DNA of 64,000 nt from Lepeophtheirus salmonis (GCF_016086655.4 NC_052137.2:39018007-39082006), one strand, 5' to 3'; positions 1 to 11,989 are shown, counted from the stretch's first letter. The notes: generated by a model not told the origin, from the sequence alone. Numbers and translations are program-made.

Positions 1-430
1 CAAATGTAATGGGAGACCGAATTTTTTTCTTCTAGATCAACAGTCATTGATGTATTCATTATATTAAACAAAGATCTTACATAGATTATAATTATTTAGA
101 AAGCTTTTAAATTATAAAAAGTAAACGACATATTCTTGAACAACTACTAGATAGAATCCATATATTAGAATATGAGATTGTAACAATAATGCTAAAGTTT
201 ATAACAATTAGATAATTGCTAAGGCCTATGATAATTCTTTATTCATTAAGATAGGAATAAGTGCACTTGTGTGATTTCCAATAGTTTAAACCAAAGGAAG
301 ATGAATAAAATCAAAGTAATATACTTTTAACTTGATCATCCATCTCAAAAAATGCTCGAATTCAGAGTACTGTATTCCAGGAGGGGCAACGGGATGGATA
401 TTCCTCCGAGCTATGTCTGTTTAAACTTCG
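1..430. other. no gene seen
   Basis: AT-rich sequence without a supported coding region, RNA gene or repeat relationship that I could recognise. Confidence 0.5.
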
Positions 431-489
431 TATGAAATCATTGTACAATGTTCACCATTTCAAACCACAAATAACGTCGGTAACTATTT

Positions 490-625
490 ATATGTCCAAT
501 TGGTCTATACATTATTTTAATGAAGACCGTTTTTGGGACCAAAATAGACGGAGTTAGTTCGGTCCAAAAATAAGTCATAATGATTTCAGATCGGTCTAGG
601 ATTTCCAGACTGAAATCCAACACTA
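490..625. repeat. dispersed repeat family C, fragment
   Basis: This short stretch carries the words GACCGTTTTTGGGACC, TTCGGTCC and GATCGGTCTAGG. They resemble the CGGTC/GGTCT-rich repeats near 12.7-13.5, 25.8-26.2 and 52.0-52.3 kb. No coding content is recognised. It is probably a fragment of a repeat family and not a gene; the short open frame on the minus strand here has no recognisable motif. Confidence 0.4.
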
Positions 626-639
626 GTTCTCATATACAT

Positions 640-1490
640 ATAATGTTGACTTATAATTTTCTTCTTCTTCATGATGATAATTCAAAAGTTAAGTTAATAG
701 GAGAGTGAGAAGTCTGTCTGTCTATTTATGTGAGTGCTTAATGTTCCATGTATGTAGCATACAGTTTGTTTGATGGGAGGAAGTTTATATTTGTTGATGT
801 GTATGTATATTTTTCAACAAATATTCCTATATTTGTTACGCGTATTTTCCTTTACATATGCCTTATTTTTGTAAGCACTTTTACACAACACTGTTTAAAA
901 TATATATAGAGATAGTGTTTGAAACTCCACAATGATTAATTAATTAATTATGAATGCCAGCTTACATATTATCCCCCAGAATTGTCCTTTATTTGTTCTA
1001 GCATTAATAATAGAATCAGACATTTTCTTGATAAGAAGCAATTTTTTAGGCACAGGGTCGGAAGATACAATAATAGTCACAGATTAGAATAAAAAATGTT
1101 CTCCAAGTTGTAGTATATATAATATTATATTTTCAATAATGTCCATGTATGATTTGGATTAGCATAAAATATAAATTTAATCAAAAATGGAATTGGTATC
1201 GCAAAAATATTCAAATAAATTTTTTTTATTGCCTCATTTATTTTATGTCTTTAAGGGATTAACTTTAATAAAAAAAATATTTCAACTAATGGACCGAATC
1301 CTCTTCAGATCCTCACAACTTTCCAGCAAAAGTTGTGAGTACTAGCAAATTACTTTTATTACACACAAGTGTATAAAATAAAGCCCAGAAAGCTGAAGCG
1401 GTTTTTTCTAATTGTTAATCTGAACTGGGCTCTTTTTATTTTCCAAACCTACTATCGTTATTATTTGATTCATGAGAAAGACACATATAG
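640..1490. other. no gene seen
   Basis: AT-rich intergenic-type sequence. No coding, RNA or repeat feature could be supported. Confidence 0.5.
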
Positions 1491-1499
1491 CCATAAATG

Positions 1500-1935
1500 A
1501 ATAACTAGTGGGTGTGCTTAGGAATGACCGAGACTAACAATCAAGGTTTGCTCTAAGTATTTGCTGGACTCGGAGTAGAATTGAGGATCGAGATTAGAGT
1601 AATTGCAAGCTACATACCATTGCTAAAGGTTAATAAAAATATAAAGTTATACCATAACACTTCTCCGACAGATGTTTGACTTCCAAATCTGTCTGTCTTG
1701 CCAAGCAGTCGGTAGGCTACATCAAACTGTAAATTATAGCAAGCCCAATTACATGATGCTCTAACCTTGTATCTCTATTAACCATGTTATATACAGTTTA
1801 TTTGGTTTCTCTCACGGCTCCTTGGAGATGATTTAATAAAAACGTCATCACAGCTAAACTACTCTTCTTCCAAGAATTCTTCCAACAGTCAGGATTACCA
1901 CGATCATTTTTGGTTTCTTATATTTTTACATACCG
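1500..1935 (+). repeat. dispersed repeat family B, divergent copy
   Basis: This is a diverged copy of the family seen better at 7140-7620 and 18555-18985. Shared blocks include GGACTCGGAGTAGAATTGAGG (compare GGTCTCAGCGTAGAATTGAGG near 16.77 kb), a TTTAATAAAAACGTCATCAC block and a terminal block with TCAGGATTACCA followed by TTTTTGGTTTC. The family is AT-rich and has no coding frame. Its class (SINE, MITE or other) cannot be decided by eye. Confidence 0.55.
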
Positions 1936-1939
1936 ATAG

Positions 1940-3030
1940 GACATGTTTATTTGCCTCACTAATTAAAAAACTTATTCCAAGTGTTCAATTTTGAATGCAG
2001 GCATTCTCTTTTGAAATTCTAAATTTTTAGTATTATTGTATAGGTTCATAGCCCTACGTTAGTGAACTGATTGACAAACATACCCAAAAAATAAAGTGTA
2101 TTTAATTGCATGATAAACAGTTGAACTATTATAATAATTACCTCATTCAAATTTTGTATGATTTTTTAAAATATTATATCCATTTTTCACTCGCATTTAT
2201 CAATTAAAATATGAAATTTACATCAAGAAAAAATTACTCTATATTTTAAAATAATTTTTGTATAATACATATGAGATTGGGATTTTAACAAGATATTAAT
2301 TGTCATTCTTAAAGTAAAAACATTAAGTTCTTGTTTATAGCATCAATATTTATTTGAATTACTTATTATTTTATGTGAATTTTGGGAATCATATCAGCAC
2401 CCACCTGTTTTGATGAGGTTGTGTTCCTTATGTAAAGGCATAGCTAAAGTTGTACATAACCCTACAATGTAAAAAAAAAAAAAAAAAAAAGAGGTCCGAG
2501 AAATCAATAAAAACGACTTAATCAACATTTAATCAAATTCACAAAATCTTGATAAAAATTCCTAAATAAGGCATTAACAATATATAAAAAGAGTTGCGTA
2601 TTGGTTTCAGGACCATACTGCAAAAAGTATTTGCTATAAAATGTTGATTCCAAGAAGTAAGAAGCATTTTGATGAATCTTGGGGAGTTTAATATCCCAGT
2701 TCACTAACGGAAGGTTTTATAGTGTCTGATAATAAGTACTGTTCCTGTTATTGATCCTTAAAAATAGATCAAATTTTAATGTGCCCTCTATAAGGTATCC
2801 TTGACACAAATATTATAGTAAATTATACCAGTTTACCGCTTGAATTAGTTTAGTTAAACTTGAATTATATTTCATGGATAAAAATAGTTTGTCAATATTC
2901 TCAATTAAGGCATAATTAAAGTTTCCTTGATGTTAGAGATGTATTGTTTATGTCAATACAGAAAAAATAGGTTGGAGCAACAAAAGTTATTTATGAGTAT
3001 ATGATGCAACAGTAGATGTTTAAGAGAATG
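1940..3030. other. no gene seen; poly-A run at 2471-2490
   Basis: Long gene-free stretch. A 20-base A homopolymer at 2471-2490 could be the tail of an old retroposed sequence, but no retroposon body is recognisable upstream. Confidence 0.5.
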
Positions 3031-3033
3031 CCT

Positions 3034-3400
3034 TTATTGTGTCACGCAACTTTTCTTACGAAAAAAAACACAAAAAAAGGACTAAGATCTGTTGGTAGTT
3101 AGCCAACTCATCCCAACTGTTAAAATATTGTTCAAAGATTGTTAAGTATTGTTCATAGTAGCTTAAAAAAGGCTAAGTCAAATTCAACCAATTGTCATAC
3201 AGAATACTGTTTCGGAGAGACAATGTTACTACTACTGTATCACGCAACCTTTCAACCGAAAAGAACCCCAAAAAACAACACAAAATCAGTTGTTAGTTGA
3301 CCAATTCTTCCAAAATATACAATGATTATTCGATAATTGTTAGGAATTATTCAGAGCTTAAAAAAGTTTATTCTCATTCAACTAATAACGTTGAGAACAT
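3034..3400 (+). repeat. direct tandem pair of family F1 repeat (about 200 bp each)
   Basis: Two diverged copies lie side by side. The first (about 3034-3190) and the second (about 3232-3400) both start with TGT(G/A)TCACGCAAC, followed by a CGAAAA block, a GTTGGTAGTTAGCCAA / GTTGTTAGTTGACCAA block and an AGCTTAAAAAA block. The same sequence occurs in reverse at 28970-29110 and at 54205-54400, so this is an interspersed family. Confidence 0.6.
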
Positions 3401-3404
3401 TGAT

Positions 3405-4035
3405 ATGGGGAAAGAAAAGGGTGACAGGCAGCTTTGCTTCAAACATGTTCGCCTCGCACTCTTTTGCCTCCTGCACCCTCGCAGTCAATTTTTTTTTTTT
3501 TTGCCGTCATACATGCTTGCATTCAACATATATGCCGTGCTTCATACTTGCTCCCCTGCATTTTCACTGTCAAAAGTTATGAAATAGATCGTATACAGTA
3601 AACTATACACGTGAACATTTTGCATTTTGCACTCATTGATTTCTTTGTTGGAACGTATCATCTAGTATCATCGAATAGTGATGGAACGGTAAAAAAAGAA
3701 TTTCAAGCTTATAAAGATATTTACTTATTTTATAGGTATTATGGAAGTCAATTCGTTATTAGATACCCAAGCCTGACTTCAATTTAGAACTAAAAAGTAT
3801 TTATTTATTTCTTAAAATAGCAATGCCATGTCAATATTTACTGTATAAGCTCTATTTTATAACTTTTGACGGCGAAAGTGATGGGCGACAAGTATTTAGC
3901 ACGGCAAACATGTTGGATGCAACCATGGATGACGGCAAAGAAGCTTGACGGCGAGTGCGCAAGAGGCAAAAGAGAGCAAGGGGAACGTGTTTGAGGCAAA
4001 TTATCCTAGAACCAGGGAAAAGAAGGAGGCACTTT
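3405..4035. repeat. large foldback (hairpin) element
   Basis: The arm at about 3405-3602 and the arm at about 3838-4035 are inverted copies of each other, separated by about 235 bp. Both strands therefore show a similar short reading frame: the peptide word LALFCLL occurs on the plus strand near 3.45 kb and on the minus strand near 3.98 kb. Both arms end with the word TATACAGTAAA next to the spacer. The similar reading frames are most simply a by-product of the inverted repeat, since both contain low-complexity stretches. This fits a foldback or long-TIR non-autonomous transposon; no transposase lies inside. Confidence 0.7.
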
Positions 4036-4473
4036 GACAGTTGACAATAAAATGCAACATATATTTTTGTGTTAGCGAGATAACGCCATGCTATCAAATA
4101 ACTTTAAGAGAGAAAGGGGATGGATGTGGAAATTTTAGAATTGTTATTTCTTTATTTCTATGCATATATTATTTTGATTAAAATTACACAAGTTTAATGG
4201 ATGGATTACTATAGAACGTAATGTTGCTCAATATCCATATAAATATTCTGTAATTGAATAATTAATCTATAAATGTCTTTATAAGTAGGAAATGAAAAAC
4301 AAATTCAATAAACAGCAGAGTAAGTTGTTTATCGTAATTATCTATTGCGAGAATATACATTATGGACGTACATATGTACAACATAGTCTTTTATTCATTA
4401 TTTGACACAAATATGTATACATAGAATGTAGCTTTTTATGTACAAACTAAGCACTTAATTTAGTACTACTATA

Positions 4474-5165
4474 CAGGGTCCAGCTTTACAATTAAGAATT
4501 TTTTTACTAAGGGGTTTTCTTGAGAACACTTAGTCGTAGAGCCTTAAAACCAGTTAATTCGATTCAGCAGACAACTTTGTGTAAGTTCTGTTTACAATGC
4601 GTTGAAAATGTCCTCCGAGTACGACCCACATGCAGCGGGCATTGTCGCCCTCCATGCAGGCTGTGCGCCCAAAAAGATGATCCACTTTCTCAAGTTGTCC
4701 TCTGCCACCGTGTAAAAGTCGCAAAGGAGTTTTGCAGGTTGCAGCCAGAAGACCATATCACCCGCTCATACCAACCATCTGGTACAAAATTGGCTTTTGA
4801 ACAATGTTCGGAGATGTTCTGATCTAAGGAAATGTGGCCCTTAGCTATCTGGACTGCAATCCTTTGGTCTATTTCGTGCGGGGTGTCTTATAGAGGGAGT
4901 CTAATAAGCGTAGTCGCAACAATTGGGCTTCTCTAAGAGCCTCCATTATTGAGGCTGTGAACAATATGAATAAATATCACCTGATCAAGGCGTGCACCAG
5001 GTTCTGCGCTAGGTTATAGGCTGTGGTTGAGGCTAAGGGTGCTTGGATGCTTGGAGGGTCCCATCGTTTGTATATAAAGGGATTTGTAAATATCTCTACT
5101 AATTGAAGAAATAAAAAGGTTTATGTCCTGGTCTCGAAAATTCTTAATTTTATAACCGCACCCTA
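4474..5165 (+). mobile_element. internally deleted mariner-type element, 692 bp, both TIRs and TA duplication
   Basis: Imperfect terminal inverted repeats of about 29 bp bound the element. The left one begins CAGGGTCCAGCTTTAC and the right one, reverse complemented, begins TAGGGTGCGGTTATAA. Both continue into the identical word AATTAAGAATTTT. Each end is flanked by TA (4472-4473 and 5166-5167), the usual Tc1/mariner target duplication. Full-length mariners are about 1.3 kb, so roughly half the element is missing. The inside encodes the beginning and end of a transposase (separate entry). Confidence 0.85.
4608..5060 (+). pseudogene. mariner transposase relic lacking the catalytic middle
   Basis: From ATG 4608 the frame gives an N-terminal DNA-binding segment (MSSEYDPHAAGIVALHAG, then PKKMIHFLKLSSATV). 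A frameshift near 4713 follows, and the next frame continues VKVAKEFCRLQPEDHITRSY. From about 4845 the C-terminal part appears: LDCNPLVYFV, which matches the third catalytic aspartate region (PDxNPLDYxVW), then NWASLRASIIEAVNNMNKYH and ACTRFCARLEAVVEAKG, the typical C-terminal helices. The central part, with the first two catalytic aspartates, is absent. An in-frame stop follows the FVRGVL segment. The product cannot be an active transposase. Family assignment is firm; the exact lineage is not. Confidence 0.85.
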
Positions 5166-5488
5166 TAAATATGTGTATTCTTGCAACTTTTTAATTAATT
5201 TTTTCTCTCTTTTCTTATCTCCACGAAGCGTTCTTCTTCTTTTTCTTCTCCTCATCCTATTGTTTCTAATTAGTTCCTTCATTTTTAAAACACATAGTTA
5301 AATGTATCTTCAAACAGACGCATAAGTGTTATTCTATATCGTATATTTTATTTGATAATGGAGTATGTCTGATCAACATTCTATGAGTCCTTCTTCTCTT
5401 TCACAGACAATCATAAGAAAGACTCTTATTTGACCCTATATGTTTATGAAGTTCCTGTTGTGTCAATATGACGAATTTTAGCTAATTT

Positions 5489-6113
5489 AAGGGGGTCTCC
5501 AGGGAAAGGATGTAGCAACCCCTGAAAATAAAAAAATTTTGCTTCTTACTAGAAAATTTATTATTTGAAATTTAATTTTTCAATTTTTTTTCCAGAAAAT
5601 TTAATTTTTTGTTAATAAGTATGGATTTTTGAATTTTTTTCCAATAAATTTCATTTTTGATATTTGTTTCTAAAAAAATTAAATTTTTTAGAAACAGCTG
5701 TGGATTTGAGTTTTTTTTTCAAAAATTAATTTTTTGTTAATAACTATGGATTTTTGAATTTTTTTCCAATAAATGTCATTTTTGATGATTGTTTCTAAAA
5801 AAATTAATTTATTTAGAAACAGCTGTGGATTTGAATTTTTTTTTCAAAAATTAATTTTTTTGAGAATAACTATGGATTTTTGAATTTTCCTTTCCAAAAA
5901 TTAAATTTTTTGAGAATAATTATAGCTTTTAAATTTTTTTTTCGAAAATTATTAGTAAATTTTTCGTTTTTTTTTAATTTTTTTTTCCAAAAATATTTAA
6001 TTTTGAAACTTTTTTCTAAGTTTTTATATTTTTTGAACTTTTTTGAATAAAAAATTCCATAACCCAAGCCCCCTCCCCAAAATATATATATCCTGCTGAA
6101 ACCCCTGAATTTG
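5489..6113 (+). repeat. family A minisatellite array with G-rich head (copy 1)
   Basis: A head near 5489-5533 (GGGGGTCTCCAGGGAAAGGATGTAGC) is followed by about 520 bp of T-rich tandem sequence. The words ATGGATTTTTGAATT (5621, 5746, 5872) and AGCTGTGGATTTG (5698, 5822) recur every 124-126 bp, so a higher-order unit of about 125 bp is visible. A second C-rich block at 6061-6113, reading CAGGGGTTT on the minus strand, may be a head in reverse orientation. Open frames here are low-complexity (lysine/phenylalanine) artefacts. Confidence 0.7.
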
Positions 6114-6119
6114 GTCTTT

Positions 6120-7130
6120 CTTTGATCAGAATCGGTCTTGAAGTAAAATTCTATCAACAAAAAAAAAGTACTTGATCAACAATGACCATTTTTTTTATAA
6201 AAAAAGAGGAAACATATAATTTCACCATTCTTTTTAGAAAGAAACCTTGTGTCTGTGAGATTAATTTTAGTCCATGGTCTCACATTAAAATATCGTTACA
6301 GATCGCTTTAGAAAAAATCACTTAACCAAACTTAAGAAAAATAATCACAGATTGAGTCAAGACACTAGTTCTAGGTATCACTAAACATACTTTTTTGTGC
6401 GTCTCCTACTATTTGCAATTGAAAAATAACGAGATGGAAAATAAATATCGGTCAAAGATTTGACCACTCCATATTGTTATTTAATGCTCCTCAAATACAT
6501 AATGATATTTTCAGTACACTTACATTTTGAGTCGTGTTTTTTCTTCAAATTCTTATTGACTGAGTAATTTATTACTCTTTTTTTTTTTACGAATGAAGGG
6601 CTGACTCCCGTCAATGTATTTTTCTGTAAAAATTTAGCTATGCTCTCATTGTAAGCATTTTTGTTTCTTTTTAATTCCTTTATATCATTAATTTTTTAAG
6701 GCCTAATTATACTTGACATTTTTGGCGTTACAAATATATTAAGCCACGGTCTATTAAACATGTAGAAAATGTATTATGCCTACATACTGCATATGTATGC
6801 ATAATTAATCTTTTGACTCGCGTGTAACTTGTATGTCAAGGCACTCCCCCCTCTCTAGGAAACAGCATTCATCTTCTGCTCAACCATTATTCTATATATG
6901 TATGGGGATAACATAAAAGCAACCGTGGATACTGTTTTTCAAAATTACAAATGTATGATAAACGTATCCGTGGATTTGAGTACTATATTTTTTATTAATT
7001 TAAAAAAGTTATGAAGTCCTTAGGAGCCCCTATTTTTAAAGTTGACTGAACCTGATTAATATAGGTTATTTGGTAACACTGACCATACAAGACACTGAGA
7101 CGTCATGACGTGAAAATTATTTTTTAAAGA
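6120..7130. other. no gene seen
   Basis: AT-rich sequence without a supported feature. Confidence 0.5.
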
Positions 7131-7139
7131 AGAGTGTAT

Positions 7140-7620
7140 AAGTATACTTGTAAATCCGGTGCATTTTTTAGCTTGCCTGTTAATTTGTAATTGGTAGTAT
7201 AAAGAACGAATTTTATTTTCCTTAGCAGTTGTTATTAGTATTTAATTCCTGAGTAGTGATCATCCTTTCCTAAATATATTGAATTATATTCAAAACCTCT
7301 TTGAACGTTCGTGTGTGATCATAAAAGACGGAGCGTAACCCTGAGAATTTGTTGCAGAGATATAATTGTAAGTCCTTGTTGGACTCAGAGTGAAATTGGG
7401 GATATACATCGGAGTAATACTAGCAAATGTCATTGCTTATATAATTTTTTCCCTTCATTACTTGTCACAGCTGATTGTAGCTGATCTAATGAACCGTCAG
7501 GAGCATAATTCTTTATCTCCATCAAAACATCCTTCAAGTTGTTAAGGCTACCATGTTAATTTTTGGTTTCCCTTTTTTTTAACATACTCATTCTATAATG
7601 GATTTCACCATTGTATATAA
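7140..7620 (+). repeat. dispersed repeat family B, well-preserved copy
   Basis: This aligns by eye over about 450 bp with 18555-18985. Shared blocks are AATCCGGTG, TCCTGAGTAGTGATCATCCTTT, CATAAAAGACGGAG, TCAAGTCCTTG/GTAAGTCCTTG, GCTGATCTAATGAAACGT and TACCATGTT followed by TTTTTTAACAT. Partial copies occur at 1.5, 16.7, 27.8 and 36.4 kb. There is no protein coding potential. A non-autonomous transposon is likely; I cannot identify termini or target duplications. Confidence 0.7.
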
Positions 7621-7949
7621 GTATTCACGTTCCCAGAATAACGAAGCGAAGAAAGGAATTGGCTGGTTAAAAGATTCATATTGATGAAATCAAAATTTAA
7701 TTTAATGTTCAAATACTACACGATCAAATTGACTGAACTTTTGTATACGTTTATGTAAAAATTTAAACAAATATAAATCATACCAATAACTTAGGGGACA
7801 GTTTTTGAGTGGTTTCATATTGTGTTTGACTCTTTAAAAAAATCATCTTCAGTCTTTCATTGAAGTAAAACTTACTCTTATGTTATCACCGCACATATTA
7901 TTGAAGATTTCTACCTTCCTCATATACATACGTACTGATTGGCAAAGTT

Positions 7950-8385
7950 GTCCACAGGCTTGGTTTTTGGAATTTTTGCGGAAAAATTAAATATTTTAGA
8001 TACAAATGTCAAAAATTTAATTTCAAATATCAAATATTTTAGACAAAAATTTAAAAATCCACTGACATTCACAAAAAATTAAATTTTTCGTGAAAATAAT
8101 TTAAAATATAAAAATTTTTTTAGAAAAAGTTTCAAAAAATTCACAGTTGTTTACAAAAAATTAATTTTTGTAAAAATTGTAAAAATTAAATTCTTAGTGT
8201 TTAATTTTTTGTAAATTTTTTCGAAAATCCACACCTGTTTACAAAAATATTTCAAAATTATATTTTTTGAAAAAAAAATCAAATATTTTATTTTCTAGTA
8301 ACGAGTAAAAATTCCTTATTTATTCATATTTTTTGAGTTGAGGGAGGGGGGTTACATCCTCTCCAGCGCACCCCCAACGTATGTC
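7950..8385 (-). repeat. family A minisatellite array with head (copy 2, reverse)
   Basis: On the minus strand a head (GGGGGTGCGCTGGAGAGGATG and CCCCCCTCCC, about 8336-8385) is followed by A/T-rich tandem sequence down to about 7950. The plus strand shows repeated AATCCAC...TTCACAAAAAATTAAATTTTT phrases, the complement of the units in copy 1. Confidence 0.65.
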
Positions 8386-8389
8386 CTGA

Positions 8390-9720
8390 TTAAGTCCTAC
8401 TGAATATTATAATGATTATTTTTATCAATATAATGGAAATATTGGATCTTGTAGACGAAGTAACTTCTTTCAATATTCCAATAGCTAACGACTACCCAAT
8501 GTTGAATAATCATTTCCATTGAGATATTAATCTAATTTATTAATTACCCCTCCTTTATGCAAAATTCAATATTCGTAGTAATAAATTATAATTGCACCTA
8601 TTTATTACGCTCTTTCTTATTAAGGGTCAAGTGCCAAATTAATATTTTGTATTAGAAAAATAAACCTTTCTTGATTGAGTAAAAATGAAAACACTAATTA
8701 TTATAATTTCTTTTTATTACAAATACAATTATTTCATAAAAAAATTTGTTTTATCGTAATATTTAAAAATAAGAAAACCAAGTTCAATATTTCTAGAGTT
8801 GTATGAAATATGCCATGCCGATATGTAAGATTAAAATAAACCGAAAATGAACGCACTGCCATTTTTAAAAGTATTTGGAAGGAGAACCGTTTTTATGCTA
8901 AAATAAAAGACTATATTTTAAAACTAATAGTTTTTTCTATTGTTTTATACTTTAGAAAAAAATAACTTAGGCATAAACTTCATACCAACTTGACAAAATT
9001 TGCGGTCATAAAAACTTATATTGATATTTTCCGTTTCATTTTTAATTTTCTTATTGTCAACCAGCAATAAAAAAGGTTGCATGAATAGTGTCGAAATTAT
9101 ACATAAATAAGTCGATTAGATGACTTAGATGTAATGGATAAATAACATATATTGGATATTAAACATATTTAAATTGAAGTAAATATCCTCGTCTCTAAAA
9201 TATTAGCTACTTATTACAATTAAGTCCAAATAATCGACTTAATTATTATTAATTTCATAACATTATTACACTTCTTTAAATTGCCAATTTATTCAATGTG
9301 GTGTAAAAAAATCAAAAGTTAATCTCAAAAAATTAATTATAAGCGGACTATTTTTTGACGGCAAGTCTTTTAAGCTGTATTATAAAGTTTATTTTTTATT
9401 TTTAGGTGTAATATAAAGCGATTGAAAGAAATGGGCTAAAAAAATCCGCTTTTACATTAAATTCTTCATTGTATTTGATTTATGTTTCATTAGAAAGATT
9501 TTGCACCAACTGTATACAAAGTAATTTAAAAAGTAAATAATTTTTCAAATGTTCGAATGTTCTTATCAATTGTTATTAACTGTAATTTTCATTTATTTAA
9601 CTATTTTATTTCAAGATATGGCTCTGAATTTAAATTATAATCTAAAAACTTTATTTATAAATAACAGTTGTAATAGTCATTTTTGTTTTTGAAAGCCTAA
9701 ATAACAATAACAAAAATGGG
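8390..9720. other. no gene seen; possible fragment of family B at 8837-8910
   Basis: Mostly featureless AT-rich DNA. The word ACCGAAAATGAACG at about 8841 also occurs at about 36310 inside an inverted family B copy, and both are followed by a related GGAGGAGAACCG/GGAGAGCGGC block, so a small fragment is likely. Confidence 0.4.
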
Positions 9721-9723
9721 TTT

Positions 9724-10303
9724 GAGCCGGTGGAACAAAATGCTTTTGTATAGTGTAAGACTTGGTTCTAAGTGAATGAATAAAATCAGCTGATTTATAT
9801 ATCGTTGGATACTTTACAAAGAATTGTCTGACCTTTTTATAAAAATAACAGAACTTTATAATACCAGATCATTTTTCTTTTTTAAAACGGTGTCAACAGT
9901 AAAGGCCTTTTCATCAGAGAAAAACATTACCCAGTTGCTGTTGTACATTTTCATCGTTGGGTTAACCATACGAGCCTCCATGATGTCTTCAGGCTTCCCT
10001 TTTGGCGGGTCTTCTACTCTTGGGGTTGTCCTTATGGTTGGCCCCATTAGCCAAACGATTTCTTATCTAACACACTGTGGCCTTGCTCACGTTTAAGGCC
10101 TTCATGATATCCGAGGTGGTCTTCCTGGCGTGGAATAAATTGTCTATGATTGGCTCTTCTGGCTTCCATTACGACATATACAGAATTTTTGTTAGGAACA
10201 TGTACATCAATTCAAACATAATGTGAACTTTAAGATTTAATCAACAACACCTAATTAAAAGCTGTATTTTTAGAAGGTCTCATTACTTTTTCTACACCCG
10301 CTA
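9724..10303 (-). mobile_element. mariner/Tc1-type element, about 580 bp, probably internally deleted
   Basis: The minus-strand 5' end at 10303 reads TAGCGGGTGTAGAAAAAG. The opposite end near 9724 reads GAGCCGGTGGAACAAAA on the plus strand. The two are imperfect inverted repeats (about 60-65% over 17 bp). The transposase relic inside covers only the DNA-binding part and the first catalytic aspartate, so the second half of the gene is missing. The left terminus is the less certain boundary. Confidence 0.6.
9850..10165 (-). pseudogene. mariner/Tc1 transposase relic, N-terminal part to first catalytic Asp
   Basis: Read on the minus strand, one frame gives a helix-turn-helix segment, ARKTTSDIMKALNVSKATV, then a stop and IRNRLANGANHKDNPKSRRP, a typical linker between the two DNA-binding helices. 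Another frame gives VMFFSDEKAFTVDTVLKKKN, which is the first catalytic aspartate motif (FSDEKxFTVD) of the DDE/D core. The two parts are in different frames, so at least one frameshift is present. The second and third catalytic residues are not found. The plus-strand frame here is only the shadow of this gene. Confidence 0.85.
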
Positions 10304-10309
10304 GGAAAC

Positions 10310-11600
10310 AAACCATTGTTTCTTAGACATATTTGAGTGCGTTACAGCTTTTATATTAAAATTGATGGGATGAGTTCAGATACACAAGAATTTTTGTGTA
10401 TAGTTTAAATTCCTTCAGACTTTAGAACTGATTGAATCAAGAAGAAATAAAGTTGAGTGTCGTCTACAAGAAATTTATAATTTTTCAAGAATGATATAAA
10501 GGAATGAACTAGACCGGATTGAGACTATGCTGGAAGGCACGGACACATAACTAGATTTGTGGCCCAAATATTTAAAAAAAAAATATCTACATAAAAAAAG
10601 AGTTGGGTACAAATCGTAATTATATAATTATAAATTTGATCAACTAGTGATTCTGTAATTTGTACGTAGGTTTATATGAATAGATTTTACTCCAACTCAT
10701 ATATATTTATGTTGCGTCACTAATTTGTAATTATAAGCAAATTACGTTCCTAGTAGGGAATTGCTTATTCTACTTTTTTTATAGGTTTGTCTTTTAAGGA
10801 GTTAATTAGAGAATACATACATATGGAATGATACCATAGCAATTATAATTAGTTTCTTTATTTGAATAAAAAAGAAGACAGCAATAACCAAATTACTTGA
10901 TGACAAATTTGGGGTGACATCATTGTTATATTTGAAAAAATATAACAAAAGGATAAATAAAACAAAATGATGTTGCAAATCATTGTTTTATTTTGAGATC
11001 TTGGGCTTTTCTCCCTATTTTAGGCTATCTTTGATCAAAGGACAATAAATAAACTGATGACATTTTTTACTAATAGTCCCAATATGGCAGATTCTGCAAA
11101 AATAAATTTAAATTTATTCCTTGAAGATTATTTAAAAAGATGATAATAATCCCTCATTTTTCATCTTTTATTTTATTTGGTTGGGAAAAAAGTAATTTCG
11201 TAGTTCCCGCCCTTTTTTTAAGCAAGTATTTCTTTTTCATTATTAGTCACGTTGAATCTTACGATAGACAACAAACTCTTTTTTAGACAGTAAAGTACTT
11301 GTTCGGTTCTGCTTTGAATTACCGTGCGTTGAGTATGGAGGTTTCAATGGATGAAACTCTTCATATTTTACATTTTTGCAACCTGAAAGGAAAAAACCCT
11401 GTCATTTTTGAAGTGGATTGTGGATGGCAATGAAAAATTGATCTCTTACGTTGCTGGGATATTAGTAGTCATTAGGGACTGAACAAGGGAATTATTATTA
11501 ATATGGGATTTACCATGACGTTATATATTAAATATATTGATTATTAGTGAATGATATAATATAATGTAGCTGTGTAAATAAGATAATAATCAGTTGTCAT
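10310..11600. other. no gene seen
   Basis: AT-rich sequence; nothing supported. Confidence 0.5.
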
Positions 11601-11689
11601 CATTATTGAATAGTTCTAAGCATAGCATGGCGCAGTCAACAGGATTTTGAAGATAAAGTTAGCGGAAAGATTCAGAAATGCTTACGTAG

Positions 11690-11911
11690 GGTGAATTAGA
11701 AGAAGAAAATCGAGGTTTGACAGAAAATGTCAAAATGTTTGCAGGAAATCTAACATCGGTTGAAGAAAATAAGAAGGATGATCCGACGATGAGAATGATG
11801 ATGATTTTGATGGAACGACAGACCGTGGTCGAAAGGCAACGAAGCAGCCCAGAGCAGGAATCACTACCAAGAAGCTATTGCTGTGTGATTGGTGGGATTG
11901 GCAGCAAGTGA
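11690..11911 (+). other. short open frame, unassigned, acidic and charged
   Basis: An open frame following a TAG at 11687 reads GELEEENRGLTENVKMF and then a charged E/K/D/R-rich stretch, ending at a stop near 11911. Charge periodicity could suit a short coiled coil. The overlapping minus-strand frame is open too, so this may be chance. No family is recognised, and I see no exon boundaries that convince me. Confidence 0.15.
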
Positions 11912-11989
11912 CTACCACCTGGTCCTGTCTATGGCCAACGCAATTGGTGTACAAATTAGGCCTCAATAGAGGCCTGTTTAAATTGGTTG

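Noticed and set aside
3297..4097. Similar short peptides on opposite strands
   Set aside because: They are explained by the inverted repeat (foldback), not by a gene pair.
5870..6160. Open frame of 96 codons on the minus strand
   Set aside because: It translates to a lysine/phenylalanine-rich low-complexity peptide produced by the family A minisatellite.
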